Below are positions 33,397 to 41,896 of a stretch of 64,000 nucleotides of DNA, piece after piece (position 1 is the first letter of the stretch; the number at the start of each line of letters is the position of its first letter). The DNA lies in assembly GCF_009193355.1 (NCBI RefSeq), contig NZ_WBVT01000008.1, positions 35,725 through 99,724 on the forward strand, read 5' to 3'. The notes under the pieces were generated by a model. The model saw only the letters and a program-made list of their open reading frames with translations, ran no database searches and was not told where the DNA came from. A program made the translations under genes and the position numbers. This DNA is from Bifidobacterium leontopitheci (GTDB taxonomy: Bacteria > Actinomycetota > Actinomycetes > Actinomycetales > Bifidobacteriaceae).

Positions 33397-36090
33397 ATGA
33401 AGAGAACCGCCATGTGGAAGGACGCCCTGTGGAAGGACGCCTTGCGCGCCGTGTCCGGCAACGGGAAGCGATTCGCCGCCATCGTGGTCATCTGCGCCGT
33501 CGGCGTGATGATGATGTGCGGCCTCAACACGGTCGGCAAGGACATCCGCGCAGGACTTGACGAATTCTTCGACGAGACGGACATGCATGACGTCGCCATC
33601 GTCTCCACGCTCGGTCTCGACGACGACGATATCGCTGCACTGCGCGGCGTCGACGGCGTGGCGGACGCCGCCGGCGAACGCTCGGCAGCTGTCACCACGA
33701 AGATCGCCGGCCGTCGCGCATCGGCCACCGTCACGACCGTCACCGACCGCGGCATCGACAGGCCGTACGTGATCGCCGGAAGGCTGCCGAAGTCCGGCCA
33801 CGAGATCGCCGTGACGCAGCAGTATCTGGACGACGCCGGCAAGTCGGTCGGCGACACGCTCGAGTTCGAGCCCGACGATTCGACCACGACGGCGGCGACG
33901 AACACCGCCTCGTCCGACACGGCGACCGGCATGTTCGCCGAAGGCCGGTACACGATCGTCGGCACGGTCATCGACCCGAACGACATCGTGAACCCGACCG
34001 GGCCGCTCGCGCTCGTCTCCGGCACGAAAACCGTGTACCCGATGTTCGTGGACGCCGACGCCGTCTCGGACGATGCCGCGGCATACACGTCCGCCGTCAT
34101 CACCGTCGCCGGCGCGAAGGCGATGAACACGTACGACGAGGACTATCTCGGCACGGTCACCGCGGCGAAGGATGCCATCGCGGCGATTCAGTCGAAGCGC
34201 GAACGGATCCGCACCGAGACCGTACGCGATGCGGCCGTCGACAATGCCTTGGCGAAACTCGCCGAGCAGAACGCGACGATTGACGCGCTGCCGGACGGCT
34301 CACCGGCGAAGGCCGCCGCGCAGGCGAACCGTTCCGCCGCCGAACGGCAGGTACAAGAACAGGTGCGCGCTGCCATACCGGACGTCACGTGGATCGTCAG
34401 CGACCGCAGCGCGGTGACCAGCTATGAGGACGTCAAAACGCAAAGCGAGATGGTCTCGCGTCTCGGCACGCTGTTCCCCGCGCTGTTCCTGGTCATCGCG
34501 CTGCTGGTGAGCCTGACGGCCGTCACCCGCATGGTGGAGGAGGACCGCGGACTCATCGGCACATACAAGGCATTGGGGTACACTCGCCGGGAGACGATGC
34601 TCAAGTACGTCATCTACTCGTGTGCCGCCTGTCTGCTGGGTGGGCTCATCGGCGATGCGTTGGGTCTTGTCGCGCTGCCGTTCGTGTTCACGCGACGGCT
34701 GATCAGCCGCATCTATGTGCTGCCGGACTATCCGCTGCTGTTCGACTGGCGGCTCGCCGTCGGGGGAGTCCTGCTGTTCGTCGTGGCCATCACGGGCACT
34801 GCGATGGTCGCCTGCATGGGATCGCTGCGGCTGAATCCGGCGGAGCTCATGCGTCCCAAGGCGCCGAAGGCCGGCAGGACCATCGCTCTGCAACATGTCG
34901 GATTCATCTGGAACCGCCTGTCGTTCCTCGGTAAGGTGACCGCGCGCAATCTGCTGCGGTACAAGTCGCGTGCGCTCATGGTCATCATCGGCGTGCTCGG
35001 CTGCACCGCGCTCATGACCGCGGGCTTCGGAATGGGCTCGTCGGCGCTCACCCTGATGCCCCGCCAGCATGACGAAATCTCCGTCTACGACGTGCTTGCC
35101 GTGACGTCCGCAGCCGACCACGACACCGCGCAGAAGGGACTCGACCGGGACAAGGCCGTGGCCTCCACGCTGCCGGTGCAGCTGGGTTCGGTCACGCTGA
35201 CCTCGCCGGGCGGCGGCGACTCAGCCGGCGACAGCTCAACCGGCGGCGAGAAGATCACCGCGCAACTCATGGTCGTCCCCGACGGCAGTTCGCTCGACGG
35301 GTACATCGACCTGCACACGAAGGACGGCGCGCCCATCAGGCTCGGGGACGCGGGGAAGAACGGCATCGTCGTGACGACGAACGCTGCAGGCACATTGTCT
35401 CTTACGCAGGGGAGCCGGCTTGTCGTGACCGACCGCATGGCGGACTCCGCCGAGCTTGACGTCCACGCCGTCACGCAGTACTACACGGGCAACGTCGTGT
35501 TCATGACGCAACGCGCCTACGAAAAGGCCTTCGACACCGACTATGCCGCCAACGCCGACCTGATCGACGTGCGGGGGGACGACGCCGCGCAGATCGCGTT
35601 CGCCGACCGGCTGGCCGAACAGGACGAGTACCTGTCGGTCACGAGCAGCGCCAAGCAGGAGCGCGACTTCTCCAAGAGCTTCCTCATCTTCTTCGTGATG
35701 ATCGGCTTCATCGTGGTCATGGCCGCTGTGCTTGCCGTGGTGGTGCTCTACACGCTCGCCTCGACGAACATCTCGGAACGCCAGCGGGAGCTCGCCACCA
35801 TCAAGGTGCTGGGCTTCCGCCGCCGCGAGGTGCACGGCTACGTCAACAAGGAGATGCTGCTGCTCGCCTGCTTCGGCATCGCGCTCGGCCTGCCGTGCGG
35901 GCGTGCGCTGCTCGGATTCCTGGTGAGCAGGCTCGACCTGCCGGGCATGACCATCGTGCCGAACGTGGCCTGGTTCTGCTACGCGGCCGCCGCGCTGCTC
36001 GCGTTCCTGTTCACGCTGCTGGTGAGTCTCGCCACCAACCGGGCCCTCGACCGCATCGACATGGTCGGCGCGCTCAAGAGTCCGGAGTGA
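33397..36090 (+). CDS. FtsX-domain ABC permease (897 aa)
   Basis: A large permease with two FtsX domains. An N-terminal helix (FAAIVVICAVGVMMMCGLNTV) is followed by an outer domain of about 300 residues, then helices near 360-480 including RLGTLFPALFLVIALLVSLT, and the loop RMVEEDRGLIGTYKALGYTR, a hallmark of this family. A second outer domain follows (about 560-760), and then the last three helices with QRELATIKVLGFRRREVHGY. Such exporters handle peptides, lipids or lipoprotein-like substrates. Terminators are not obvious; a small membrane protein gene converges. Confidence 0.9.
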   Translation: MKRTAMWKDALWKDALRAVSGNGKRFAAIVVICAVGVMMMCGLNTVGKDIRAGLDEFFDETDMHDVAIVSTLGLDDDDIAALRGVDGVADAAGERSAAVTTKIAGRRASATVTTVTDRGIDRPYVIAGRLPKSGHEIAVTQQYLDDAGKSVGDTLEFEPDDSTTTAATNTASSDTATGMFAEGRYTIVGTVIDPNDIVNPTGPLALVSGTKTVYPMFVDADAVSDDAAAYTSAVITVAGAKAMNTYDEDYLGTVTAAKDAIAAIQSKRERIRTETVRDAAVDNALAKLAEQNATIDALPDGSPAKAAAQANRSAAERQVQEQVRAAIPDVTWIVSDRSAVTSYEDVKTQSEMVSRLGTLFPALFLVIALLVSLTAVTRMVEEDRGLIGTYKALGYTRRETMLKYVIYSCAACLLGGLIGDALGLVALPFVFTRRLISRIYVLPDYPLLFDWRLAVGGVLLFVVAITGTAMVACMGSLRLNPAELMRPKAPKAGRTIALQHVGFIWNRLSFLGKVTARNLLRYKSRALMVIIGVLGCTALMTAGFGMGSSALTLMPRQHDEISVYDVLAVTSAADHDTAQKGLDRDKAVASTLPVQLGSVTLTSPGGGDSAGDSSTGGEKITAQLMVVPDGSSLDGYIDLHTKDGAPIRLGDAGKNGIVVTTNAAGTLSLTQGSRLVVTDRMADSAELDVHAVTQYYTGNVVFMTQRAYEKAFDTDYAANADLIDVRGDDAAQIAFADRLAEQDEYLSVTSSAKQERDFSKSFLIFFVMIGFIVVMAAVLAVVVLYTLASTNISERQRELATIKVLGFRRREVHGYVNKEMLLLACFGIALGLPCGRALLGFLVSRLDLPGMTIVPNVAWFCYAAAALLAFLFTLLVSLATNRALDRIDMVGALKSPE

Positions 36091-36130
36091 GCGTCCGGCG
36101 CTCGCGTCAAGAGGCCGCGTAATCGACCTT

Positions 36131-36505
36131 TCAGTCCTTCAGGCCCTTACACAGCGGGATGAGCGCGAGCAGCATGACGATGCCCGCCAGCCCCACCACG
36201 ACGCCCGGCACAAGCATGTCCCAGATCATCGTCATGCACATGCCCACACCGAGCACAAGCGCGCCTGCCACCGCGAGCGCCGTGACGGCTACCGTCCTGC
36301 CGCGCAGCGGCGTGAACACCGGCCGACCGCTCATGGCCCGGCGTACGAACGGTATGGCGATCAGCATCATCAGACCTATGACGCCGGTCGTGACGCCCCA
36401 GCCGAACGCATGCCATTGCGGCAGCAGCCCCATGCACATGCCGAGCGCGAACAGCACGCCGCCGATGGCGCCGAGGATCATGGATACGAAGTTCTTCCTG
36501 GTCAT
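36131..36505 (-). CDS. small four-helix membrane protein, 124 aa
   Basis: The start at 36505 (MTRKNFVSM) has GAAAGGG upstream. Four membrane helices are visible: ILGAIGGVLFALGMCMGL, GVTTGVIGLMMLIAIPFV, VAVTALAVAGALVLGVGMCM and LVPGVVVGLAGIVMLLALI. The first and third both end in LG(V)GMCM, so the protein looks like an internal duplication of two helix pairs. Family not known to me. It is divergent from the TCS genes. Confidence 0.75.
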   Translation of the reverse strand: MTRKNFVSMILGAIGGVLFALGMCMGLLPQWHAFGWGVTTGVIGLMMLIAIPFVRRAMSGRPVFTPLRGRTVAVTALAVAGALVLGVGMCMTMIWDMLVPGVVVGLAGIVMLLALIPLCKGLKD

Positions 36506-36702
36506 GATGTTGGACCCTTTCACGAAACGTACGCAGAAGGTATGGTGTTTGTCGTTGCACCGCACACGATACGGGTCGTTCTGCAGGCTATTGCTAACCG
36601 ATTGTTGACGAATCATTAAACGTCGTGTCGCCGCGCCCGGGGCGGCGGCGCGACCGGGTACGCTGAAAACAGACGACAGAGACACCAGGAAAGGGAGGCG
36701 TC

Positions 36703-37389
36703 ATGACGAACATCGTGGTCGTGGAGGACGAGCAGGAGCTCAACGACATCATGTGCCTGTATCTGCGTGACGCCGGCTACACGGTGTTCGGCTGCCTGGG
36801 CGCGAACGAGGCGTATGCGGCCATGCAGGGACGTCTGATCGACCTGGTGGTCTCGGACATCATGATGCCGGGCACGGACGGATTCGCGTTCGCCGCACGG
36901 CTGCGCGAACTGGACGCCCACCTGCCTATCATCTTCGTGACCGCCCGTGACGACATGGCGTCGAAGCGGCACGGCTTCCGCACCGGCGTGGACGATTACA
37001 TGGTCAAGCCGATCGACCTTGATGAGCTGTTGCTGCGCATCGAGGCGCTGTTGCGTCGCGCTGGCATCGCGGAGAGCCACACGCTCACGGTCGGCGGCCT
37101 CGTAATGAACGCGCGCGAGATGTCGGTCACGGTCGACGGGCGTCCGGTCGAGCTGACCGTGCGCGAGTTCAACATCCTGTACAAGATGCTGAGCTATCCG
37201 CGTCAGGTGTTCTCGCGCGGGCAGCTCATGGACGAGTTCTGGGGGCAGGATGCCGACAACAACCTGCGCGTCACCGACGTGTACATCACGCGGCTGCGCG
37301 GCAAGTTCGCCGACTGCCCGTACTTCAGCATCGTCACCGTGCGCGGGCTCGGCTACAAGGCGGTGCCGACTGGCGCGCAGAAAGGATAG
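36703..37389 (+). CDS. OmpR-family response regulator
   Basis: A 228-residue regulator: VVEDEQ acidic pocket (residues 5-10), phospho-Asp in DLVVSDIMMPGTDG, Thr in IFVTARDD and Lys in DDYMVKPIDLDEL. C-terminal winged helix with VREFNILYKMLSYPRQVFSR and VRGLGYKAV. GAAAGGGAGG precedes the start. Followed three bases later by its kinase; close to the ABC exporter 32682-36090, which it may control. Confidence 0.92.
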   Translation: MTNIVVVEDEQELNDIMCLYLRDAGYTVFGCLGANEAYAAMQGRLIDLVVSDIMMPGTDGFAFAARLRELDAHLPIIFVTARDDMASKRHGFRTGVDDYMVKPIDLDELLLRIEALLRRAGIAESHTLTVGGLVMNAREMSVTVDGRPVELTVREFNILYKMLSYPRQVFSRGQLMDEFWGQDADNNLRVTDVYITRLRGKFADCPYFSIVTVRGLGYKAVPTGAQKG

Positions 37390-37392
37390 CGG

Positions 37393-38535
37393 ATGGCACG
37401 GCAGGACAGGACAAGCGGAAGCGGCCGGGAGCATCAGGAGAGCCAGGAGCCGGTGCAGGACGGAACGTCGGCCGTGATGTTCGGCTGGATCACGCTGTGG
37501 TCGTTCGTGGTGCTGATTCTGGCGGCAGCCGGGCAGACAAGCCTGTTGGTGTGGCTGCCGCGCCTCGCCCCGACGAACGCGATGAAGATGCTGCTCACGG
37601 TCATCGTGCTGGCGTACTGGCTGCTACTGGCCGTCGTGTTCGCCTGGGTGGTGCACCGCCAGATCGACGACCGGCTGGAACGGCCCATGCGACTGCTAGG
37701 CCATGCGGCGAGGCGTGTGGCGAAGGGGGATTTTTCCACGCGCATCCCTCCTCGTCACACGGCGGGCGACGCGAACTGGGATTCCACCGATCAGATGTTC
37801 GCCGACTTCAACACCATGACGGAGGAGCTGTCCGGCATCGAAACGATGAAGAACGATTTCATCTCGAACGTAAGCCATGAGATCCGCAATCCGCTGGCCG
37901 TGATCCGCAACTATGCGACGCTGATGGAACGGTCGCCCGACATGCCGGCGGACCGGTGCCGTGAATGCGCACGGACCATTGCCGACGCCGCGGCACGGCT
38001 CAACGATCTGGTGACCGCCATCCTCAAGCTCAACAAGCTCGAAAGCCAGACGATCGTCACTCAGGCAAGCGACTTCGACCTGTGTCGGCAGCTTGCGGAC
38101 GAGGTGATCGCCTTGGACGACCTGTTCACCGAGCGGGACATCGATCTCGCCATCGACATGGAGGATCGGGCGCCGGTGCACGGCGACCCGGGCATCACCG
38201 CGCTGATCTGGAGCAATGTGCTCGGCAACGCGCTCAAATACACCGAGACCGGCGGCCATGTGCGGCTGACCGAACGCAGCGACACGGACGCCGGCATGAT
38301 CGTCGTCGAAATCGCCGACGACGGCTGCGGCATGGGCGAGGACGACCGCCGTCACGTGTTCGACAAGTTCTATCAGGGCGACACTGCGCATGCCGCGCAG
38401 GGCAACGGGCTCGGCATGGCGATGGTCAAGCGCGCGGTGGAGCTGAGCCGCGGCTCGGTCGCGGTTTCAAGCGTCAAGGGCGAAGGCGCCGTCGTCACCG
38501 TGCGTCTGCCCATGGCGGCGGCGCACGTCGGCTGA
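37393..38535 (+). CDS. sensor histidine kinase with HAMP domain
   Basis: A 380-residue kinase with two helices (FGWITLWSFVVLILAAAG, residues 25-45, and LLTVIVLAYWLLLAVVFAW, about 60-80) and almost no outer loop. A HAMP-like segment (RPMRLLGHAARRVAKGDFST) is followed by HisKA NVSHEIRNPLAVI, N-box NVLGNALKYTETG, G1 DDGCGMGED, and G2 GNGLGMAMV. AAAGGATAG precedes the start and overlaps the end of the regulator gene. Such minimal sensors often read signals through a partner membrane protein or transporter. Confidence 0.92.
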   Translation: MARQDRTSGSGREHQESQEPVQDGTSAVMFGWITLWSFVVLILAAAGQTSLLVWLPRLAPTNAMKMLLTVIVLAYWLLLAVVFAWVVHRQIDDRLERPMRLLGHAARRVAKGDFSTRIPPRHTAGDANWDSTDQMFADFNTMTEELSGIETMKNDFISNVSHEIRNPLAVIRNYATLMERSPDMPADRCRECARTIADAAARLNDLVTAILKLNKLESQTIVTQASDFDLCRQLADEVIALDDLFTERDIDLAIDMEDRAPVHGDPGITALIWSNVLGNALKYTETGGHVRLTERSDTDAGMIVVEIADDGCGMGEDDRRHVFDKFYQGDTAHAAQGNGLGMAMVKRAVELSRGSVAVSSVKGEGAVVTVRLPMAAAHVG

Positions 38536-38561
38536 CGTTCCGCCGTCACCGTTGCCGTGAA

Positions 38562-39983
38562 TCACCGGCCGGCGGTCTCGCGGCCGTCGCGTACGAACAG
38601 CGACAGAGCGAACGCCACGGCCGCGACCACTGCCGCCGTGAGGAACACCGCGTCCACGCCGTGCGCGAGTCCGGCGGCGGCCGAGCCGGCCACGGATGCC
38701 GGCTGCGTGTTCGTCGTCATGATGGTGAAGCAGATGGCGATGCCGATGGCCGCGCACGTCTGGCGCAGCGTGTTGTTCATCGCCGTGCCGTGCGGCAGCA
38801 GAGGCCCGGTCAGCTGGTTGAGCGCGGTGGTGGTCAACGGCATAAGGCAGAACGCGACGCCGGCCATCATGATCGTGAAGAACACGGCCGGATACCATGC
38901 CGGCGTAGCGGCGTCCATACGGGACATGGCGAACGCCGCGACGGCGACGACGGCGATTGCGGGCGGGGCGAGCCGTCTGATGCCGACGTGGTCGAACAGG
39001 CGGCCCGCGACCGGGTTGAACACGCCTTCCGCTATGCCGCCGCCCATGAGCAGCAATCCGGATTGCAGTGCGCTCATGCCGAGCGAGTTCTGAATGAACA
39101 TGGGCAGAATGTTCATCGTCGAAATGAACGTGACGAACACGAGCACGATCACGATCATCGGCAGCGTGAACATCGGCTTGGCGAACACGCGGAAGTCGAG
39201 CATCGGCTGGGACAGGCGCAGCTGACGGCCGATGAACACGACGAGCGAGACGGCTCCGACGGCCAGTGCGGCGAGCGTGTCACGCGACGTCCAGCCGGAT
39301 TGGCCGGCGAGGCTGAAACCGAGCAGCAGGCCGCCGAAGCCGAGCGTGGACAGTGCGACCGACGCGACGTCGATGCGCGGGTCGGTCGGCTTGGTGACGT
39401 TCGGCACGGTCGGCACCGCGGCAGCAAGAACGGCGACGGCTATGACGATGAGCGGCACGAACAGGAACCGCCACGGCAGGAAGTCGATGATCAGGCCGGA
39501 GAGCGTGGGCCCAAGCGCCGGCGCGAACGCGATGACGAGTCCGAACCATCCCATGGCCGCGCCGCGTCGTTCGGGCGGGAACGTGATGAACAGCACGGTC
39601 TGCAGCAGCGGCATGAGGATGCCCGCTCCGGTGGCCTGCAGCACACGTCCGGCGAGCAGCACCCAGAAGCCGGGCGCGAACGTGCAGACGAGCGTGCCGA
39701 ACAGGAACATGCCGATCGCGTAGAAGAACAGTTGACGTGTGGTGAACTTCTGGATGAGGAACGCGGTGACCGGGATCATGATGCCGTTGGTGAGCATGAA
39801 TCCGGTGCTCAGCCATTGGGCCGTGTTGCTGGTCACGCCGAACTCGCGCATCAGATGCGGCAGCGCGGACGTCATCAACGTCTGGTTGAGGATGGCGGTG
39901 AAGCTGCCGACCATCATCACGATGATGGGGACCAGCGTGCGGCGTGAAACTGTGCGCTGCTGCGGCGAGTTCTGGTGTGACAC
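38562..39983 (-). CDS. DHA2-family MFS transporter
   Basis: A 473-residue, 14-helix transporter. Seen: SFTAILNQTLMTSALPHLMR (residue 27), QWLSTGFMLTNGIMIPVTAF, and GRVLQATGAGILMPLLQTVL (motif C region). It begins at a GTG codon (39983) with AGGTGAG seven bases before; it starts eight bases after the stop of the LysR gene and should be co-transcribed with it. Drug export is the likely role by family. Confidence 0.88.
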   Translation of the reverse strand: MSHQNSPQQRTVSRRTLVPIIVMMVGSFTAILNQTLMTSALPHLMREFGVTSNTAQWLSTGFMLTNGIMIPVTAFLIQKFTTRQLFFYAIGMFLFGTLVCTFAPGFWVLLAGRVLQATGAGILMPLLQTVLFITFPPERRGAAMGWFGLVIAFAPALGPTLSGLIIDFLPWRFLFVPLIVIAVAVLAAAVPTVPNVTKPTDPRIDVASVALSTLGFGGLLLGFSLAGQSGWTSRDTLAALAVGAVSLVVFIGRQLRLSQPMLDFRVFAKPMFTLPMIVIVLVFVTFISTMNILPMFIQNSLGMSALQSGLLLMGGGIAEGVFNPVAGRLFDHVGIRRLAPPAIAVVAVAAFAMSRMDAATPAWYPAVFFTIMMAGVAFCLMPLTTTALNQLTGPLLPHGTAMNNTLRQTCAAIGIAICFTIMTTNTQPASVAGSAAAGLAHGVDAVFLTAAVVAAVAFALSLFVRDGRETAGR

Positions 39984-39990
39984 CGCAGGC

Positions 39991-40917
39991 TCACCTGTCG
40001 ATGAGCTTGTAGCCGTGCGAGGCGACGACGGACTTGAGCTTGGTCAGATAGTCCTCGGCCGCCTTGGAGAGTTTCGCGCGTTCGTTGGTGATCCAGCCGA
40101 CAAGCATGGTCTCGTCGGTGTCGAGCGGTACGGTGACGATCTTCTCGTTGTTCAGATCGCCGTTGTCGATGCCGGTGCACACCGTGTACCCGTTGAGGCC
40201 GACGATGAAGTTGAGGATCGTCGCGCGGTCGGTCACGTTGATCTGCTTGGGGGAGTACTCCGGCCAGACGGCCTCCTCGGCGAAGTAGAAGCTGCCGTCC
40301 TCGCCCTGCTCGTACTGGATGAACGGGTATGGCTTGAGGTCCTCCATGGTGACGACCTTCTTGCCGGCGAGCGGATTGTTGCGCGAGATGAACACGTGCA
40401 GCGGGGCGCGGAACAGCGGGTGGAACTCGAGGTGTTTGCCGCGCAGCAGCTTGCCGATCACGTCCTTGTTGAAGTCGGACAGGTAGATGATGCCGACGTC
40501 GGAGCGCATGTTCGCCACCGATTCGATGATGTCCTTGGTGCGCGTCTCACGGATGGTGAACTCGTATTCGTCGGACTTGATCGAATTGATCATCTCGACG
40601 AACGCCTCGACCGCGAACATGTAGTGCTGCGTGGACACGGAGCACAGCTGCTTGCGCGGCTTCGCGTTCTTGTAGCGTTCCTCGAGCAGGTCGGCCTGGT
40701 CGAGCACCTGACGGGCGTACGTGAGGAACTCCGCGCCGTCGACGGTCAGTGCGATGCCCTGCGAGGAGCGGGTGAAGATCTCGATGCCGAGCTCGTTCTC
40801 CAGTTCCTTGACGGAGGAGCTCAGGGCGGGCTGCGACACGTAGAGTTCGTGCGAGGCCTCGTTCATGGATCCGCATTCGACGATCTTGACGATGTATTTC
40901 AGCTGCAGCAATGTCAT
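39991..40917 (-). CDS. LysR family regulator (CysB/Cbl-like size)
   Basis: A 308-residue LysR protein. Helix-turn-helix: LQLKYIVKIVECGSMNEASH, YVSQPALSSSVKELENELG, IFTRSSQG. The effector domain follows from about 90 (CSVSTQHYMFAVEAFVEMIN). Upstream, TATAAC lies eight bases before ATG, close to the leaderless layout, and GTTATAAC palindromes lie further up. It heads an operon with the DHA2 transporter, which is the likely target. Confidence 0.9.
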   Translation of the reverse strand: MTLLQLKYIVKIVECGSMNEASHELYVSQPALSSSVKELENELGIEIFTRSSQGIALTVDGAEFLTYARQVLDQADLLEERYKNAKPRKQLCSVSTQHYMFAVEAFVEMINSIKSDEYEFTIRETRTKDIIESVANMRSDVGIIYLSDFNKDVIGKLLRGKHLEFHPLFRAPLHVFISRNNPLAGKKVVTMEDLKPYPFIQYEQGEDGSFYFAEEAVWPEYSPKQINVTDRATILNFIVGLNGYTVCTGIDNGDLNNEKIVTVPLDTDETMLVGWITNERAKLSKAAEDYLTKLKSVVASHGYKLIDR

Positions 40918-41116
40918 AAGCAACGGTTATACCAGCGGGACTGGTCGGGAAACCGAGTTATAACCACGTGGTTCCACGGAACGGCCCGCGCAGTGAGATG
41001 GGTGGGGCAGGTGCGCTTCGGGACCAGTCGCCGCGGCCGATCACGGCCCGCAGGAAGTCGATGTTGATGTCGAAGATGCTGTAAACGCCGTGGCCATTGG
41101 AAAACAGGGCCCTGAA

Positions 41117-41159
41117 ACACGGTATCCCCCTGACCGATGGGGTCAGGGGGATACCGTGT
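41117..41159. terminator. hairpin with 19-bp perfect arms
   Basis: Arms 41117-41135 and 41141-41159 (ACACGGTATCCCCCTGACC and complement) with a 5-nt loop, after the HAD gene and before the LysR gene promoter. Confidence 0.8.
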
Positions 41160-41191
41160 GACGGATCGGCGCCCTGCGCACCGATGTCCGT

Positions 41192-41821
41192 CTACAACCG
41201 CACGCCGAGCTGGGCGAGAGAGTCACGCGCCTGCATGGCGTTGCCGAACAGCACGCCGTGGATGCCCACCTCGTCGGCGCCGACCACGTTCTTCGCCGTG
41301 TCGTCGAAGAACACGCAGCGCCCGGCTTCAAGCCCGAACCGGCTGAGCGCCAGCTCGTAGATGTCGGCGTTCGGCTTGTGCATCTTCTCGACGCCGGAGA
41401 CGACCGTACCGTCGAGCAGGTCGTTGAGCTGCGGGTACTTGTCGAAGGCGATGTGAATGGTTTCATGGGACCAGTTGGTCAGACCCCATACGCCGTATCC
41501 GTGCCGTTTGAGGTCGCGCAGCAGCTCCTCCATGCCGGGCAGCATCCGCGGCAGCGCGTCTCCGTAGTGCTCGACGTAGTAGCGGAAGATCGCGGCGATG
41601 TCCTCGCCTTGTTCGCGCACCACGTCCGGGTAGATGTCGGCGAAGTCCTCGCCGGCGTCCATCCGGTCCTCGTAGCGGAAGAAGCCGTGCGGGTCGTCGG
41701 GGGCGCAGATGGCGTTGACGGTCTCCTGCGGGAAGTGTCCGTTGAGGCACGCCCGCGTCTGCCAGTCAAGCAGCACGCCGCAGAAGTCGAAGATGACGTC
41801 GGTGATGGGGGAGGCGGTCAT
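41192..41821 (-). CDS. HAD-IA family hydrolase
   Basis: A 209-residue haloacid dehalogenase-like phosphatase. Motif I reads VIFDFCGVLLD: the nucleophile Asp12 is present but the usual second Asp is Cys14. Motif II Thr in LTNWSHET, motif III Lys in KMHKPNADIY and motif IV CVFFDDTAKNV are intact. Substrate unknown; members clear phosphate from sugars or nucleotides. CGAAAGGAAC precedes the start. Located just downstream of the NnrD/NnrE gene on the same strand, with a hairpin between. Confidence 0.87.
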   Translation of the reverse strand: MTASPITDVIFDFCGVLLDWQTRACLNGHFPQETVNAICAPDDPHGFFRYEDRMDAGEDFADIYPDVVREQGEDIAAIFRYYVEHYGDALPRMLPGMEELLRDLKRHGYGVWGLTNWSHETIHIAFDKYPQLNDLLDGTVVSGVEKMHKPNADIYELALSRFGLEAGRCVFFDDTAKNVVGADEVGIHGVLFGNAMQARDSLAQLGVRL

Positions 41822-41855
41822 GGGTTCCTTTCGTGGGTCTTGATGGTGGTCGGCA

Positions 41856-41893
41856 AAACCGGCCGGCCCTGTTGCGGTTCCGGCCGGCCGGCA
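41856..41893. terminator. hairpin between nnr and HAD genes
   Basis: AACCGGCCGG and CCGGCCGGCC arms flank CCCTGTTGCGGTT. It probably ends the NnrD/NnrE transcript at its stop codon. Confidence 0.55.
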
Positions 41894-41896
41894 TTG

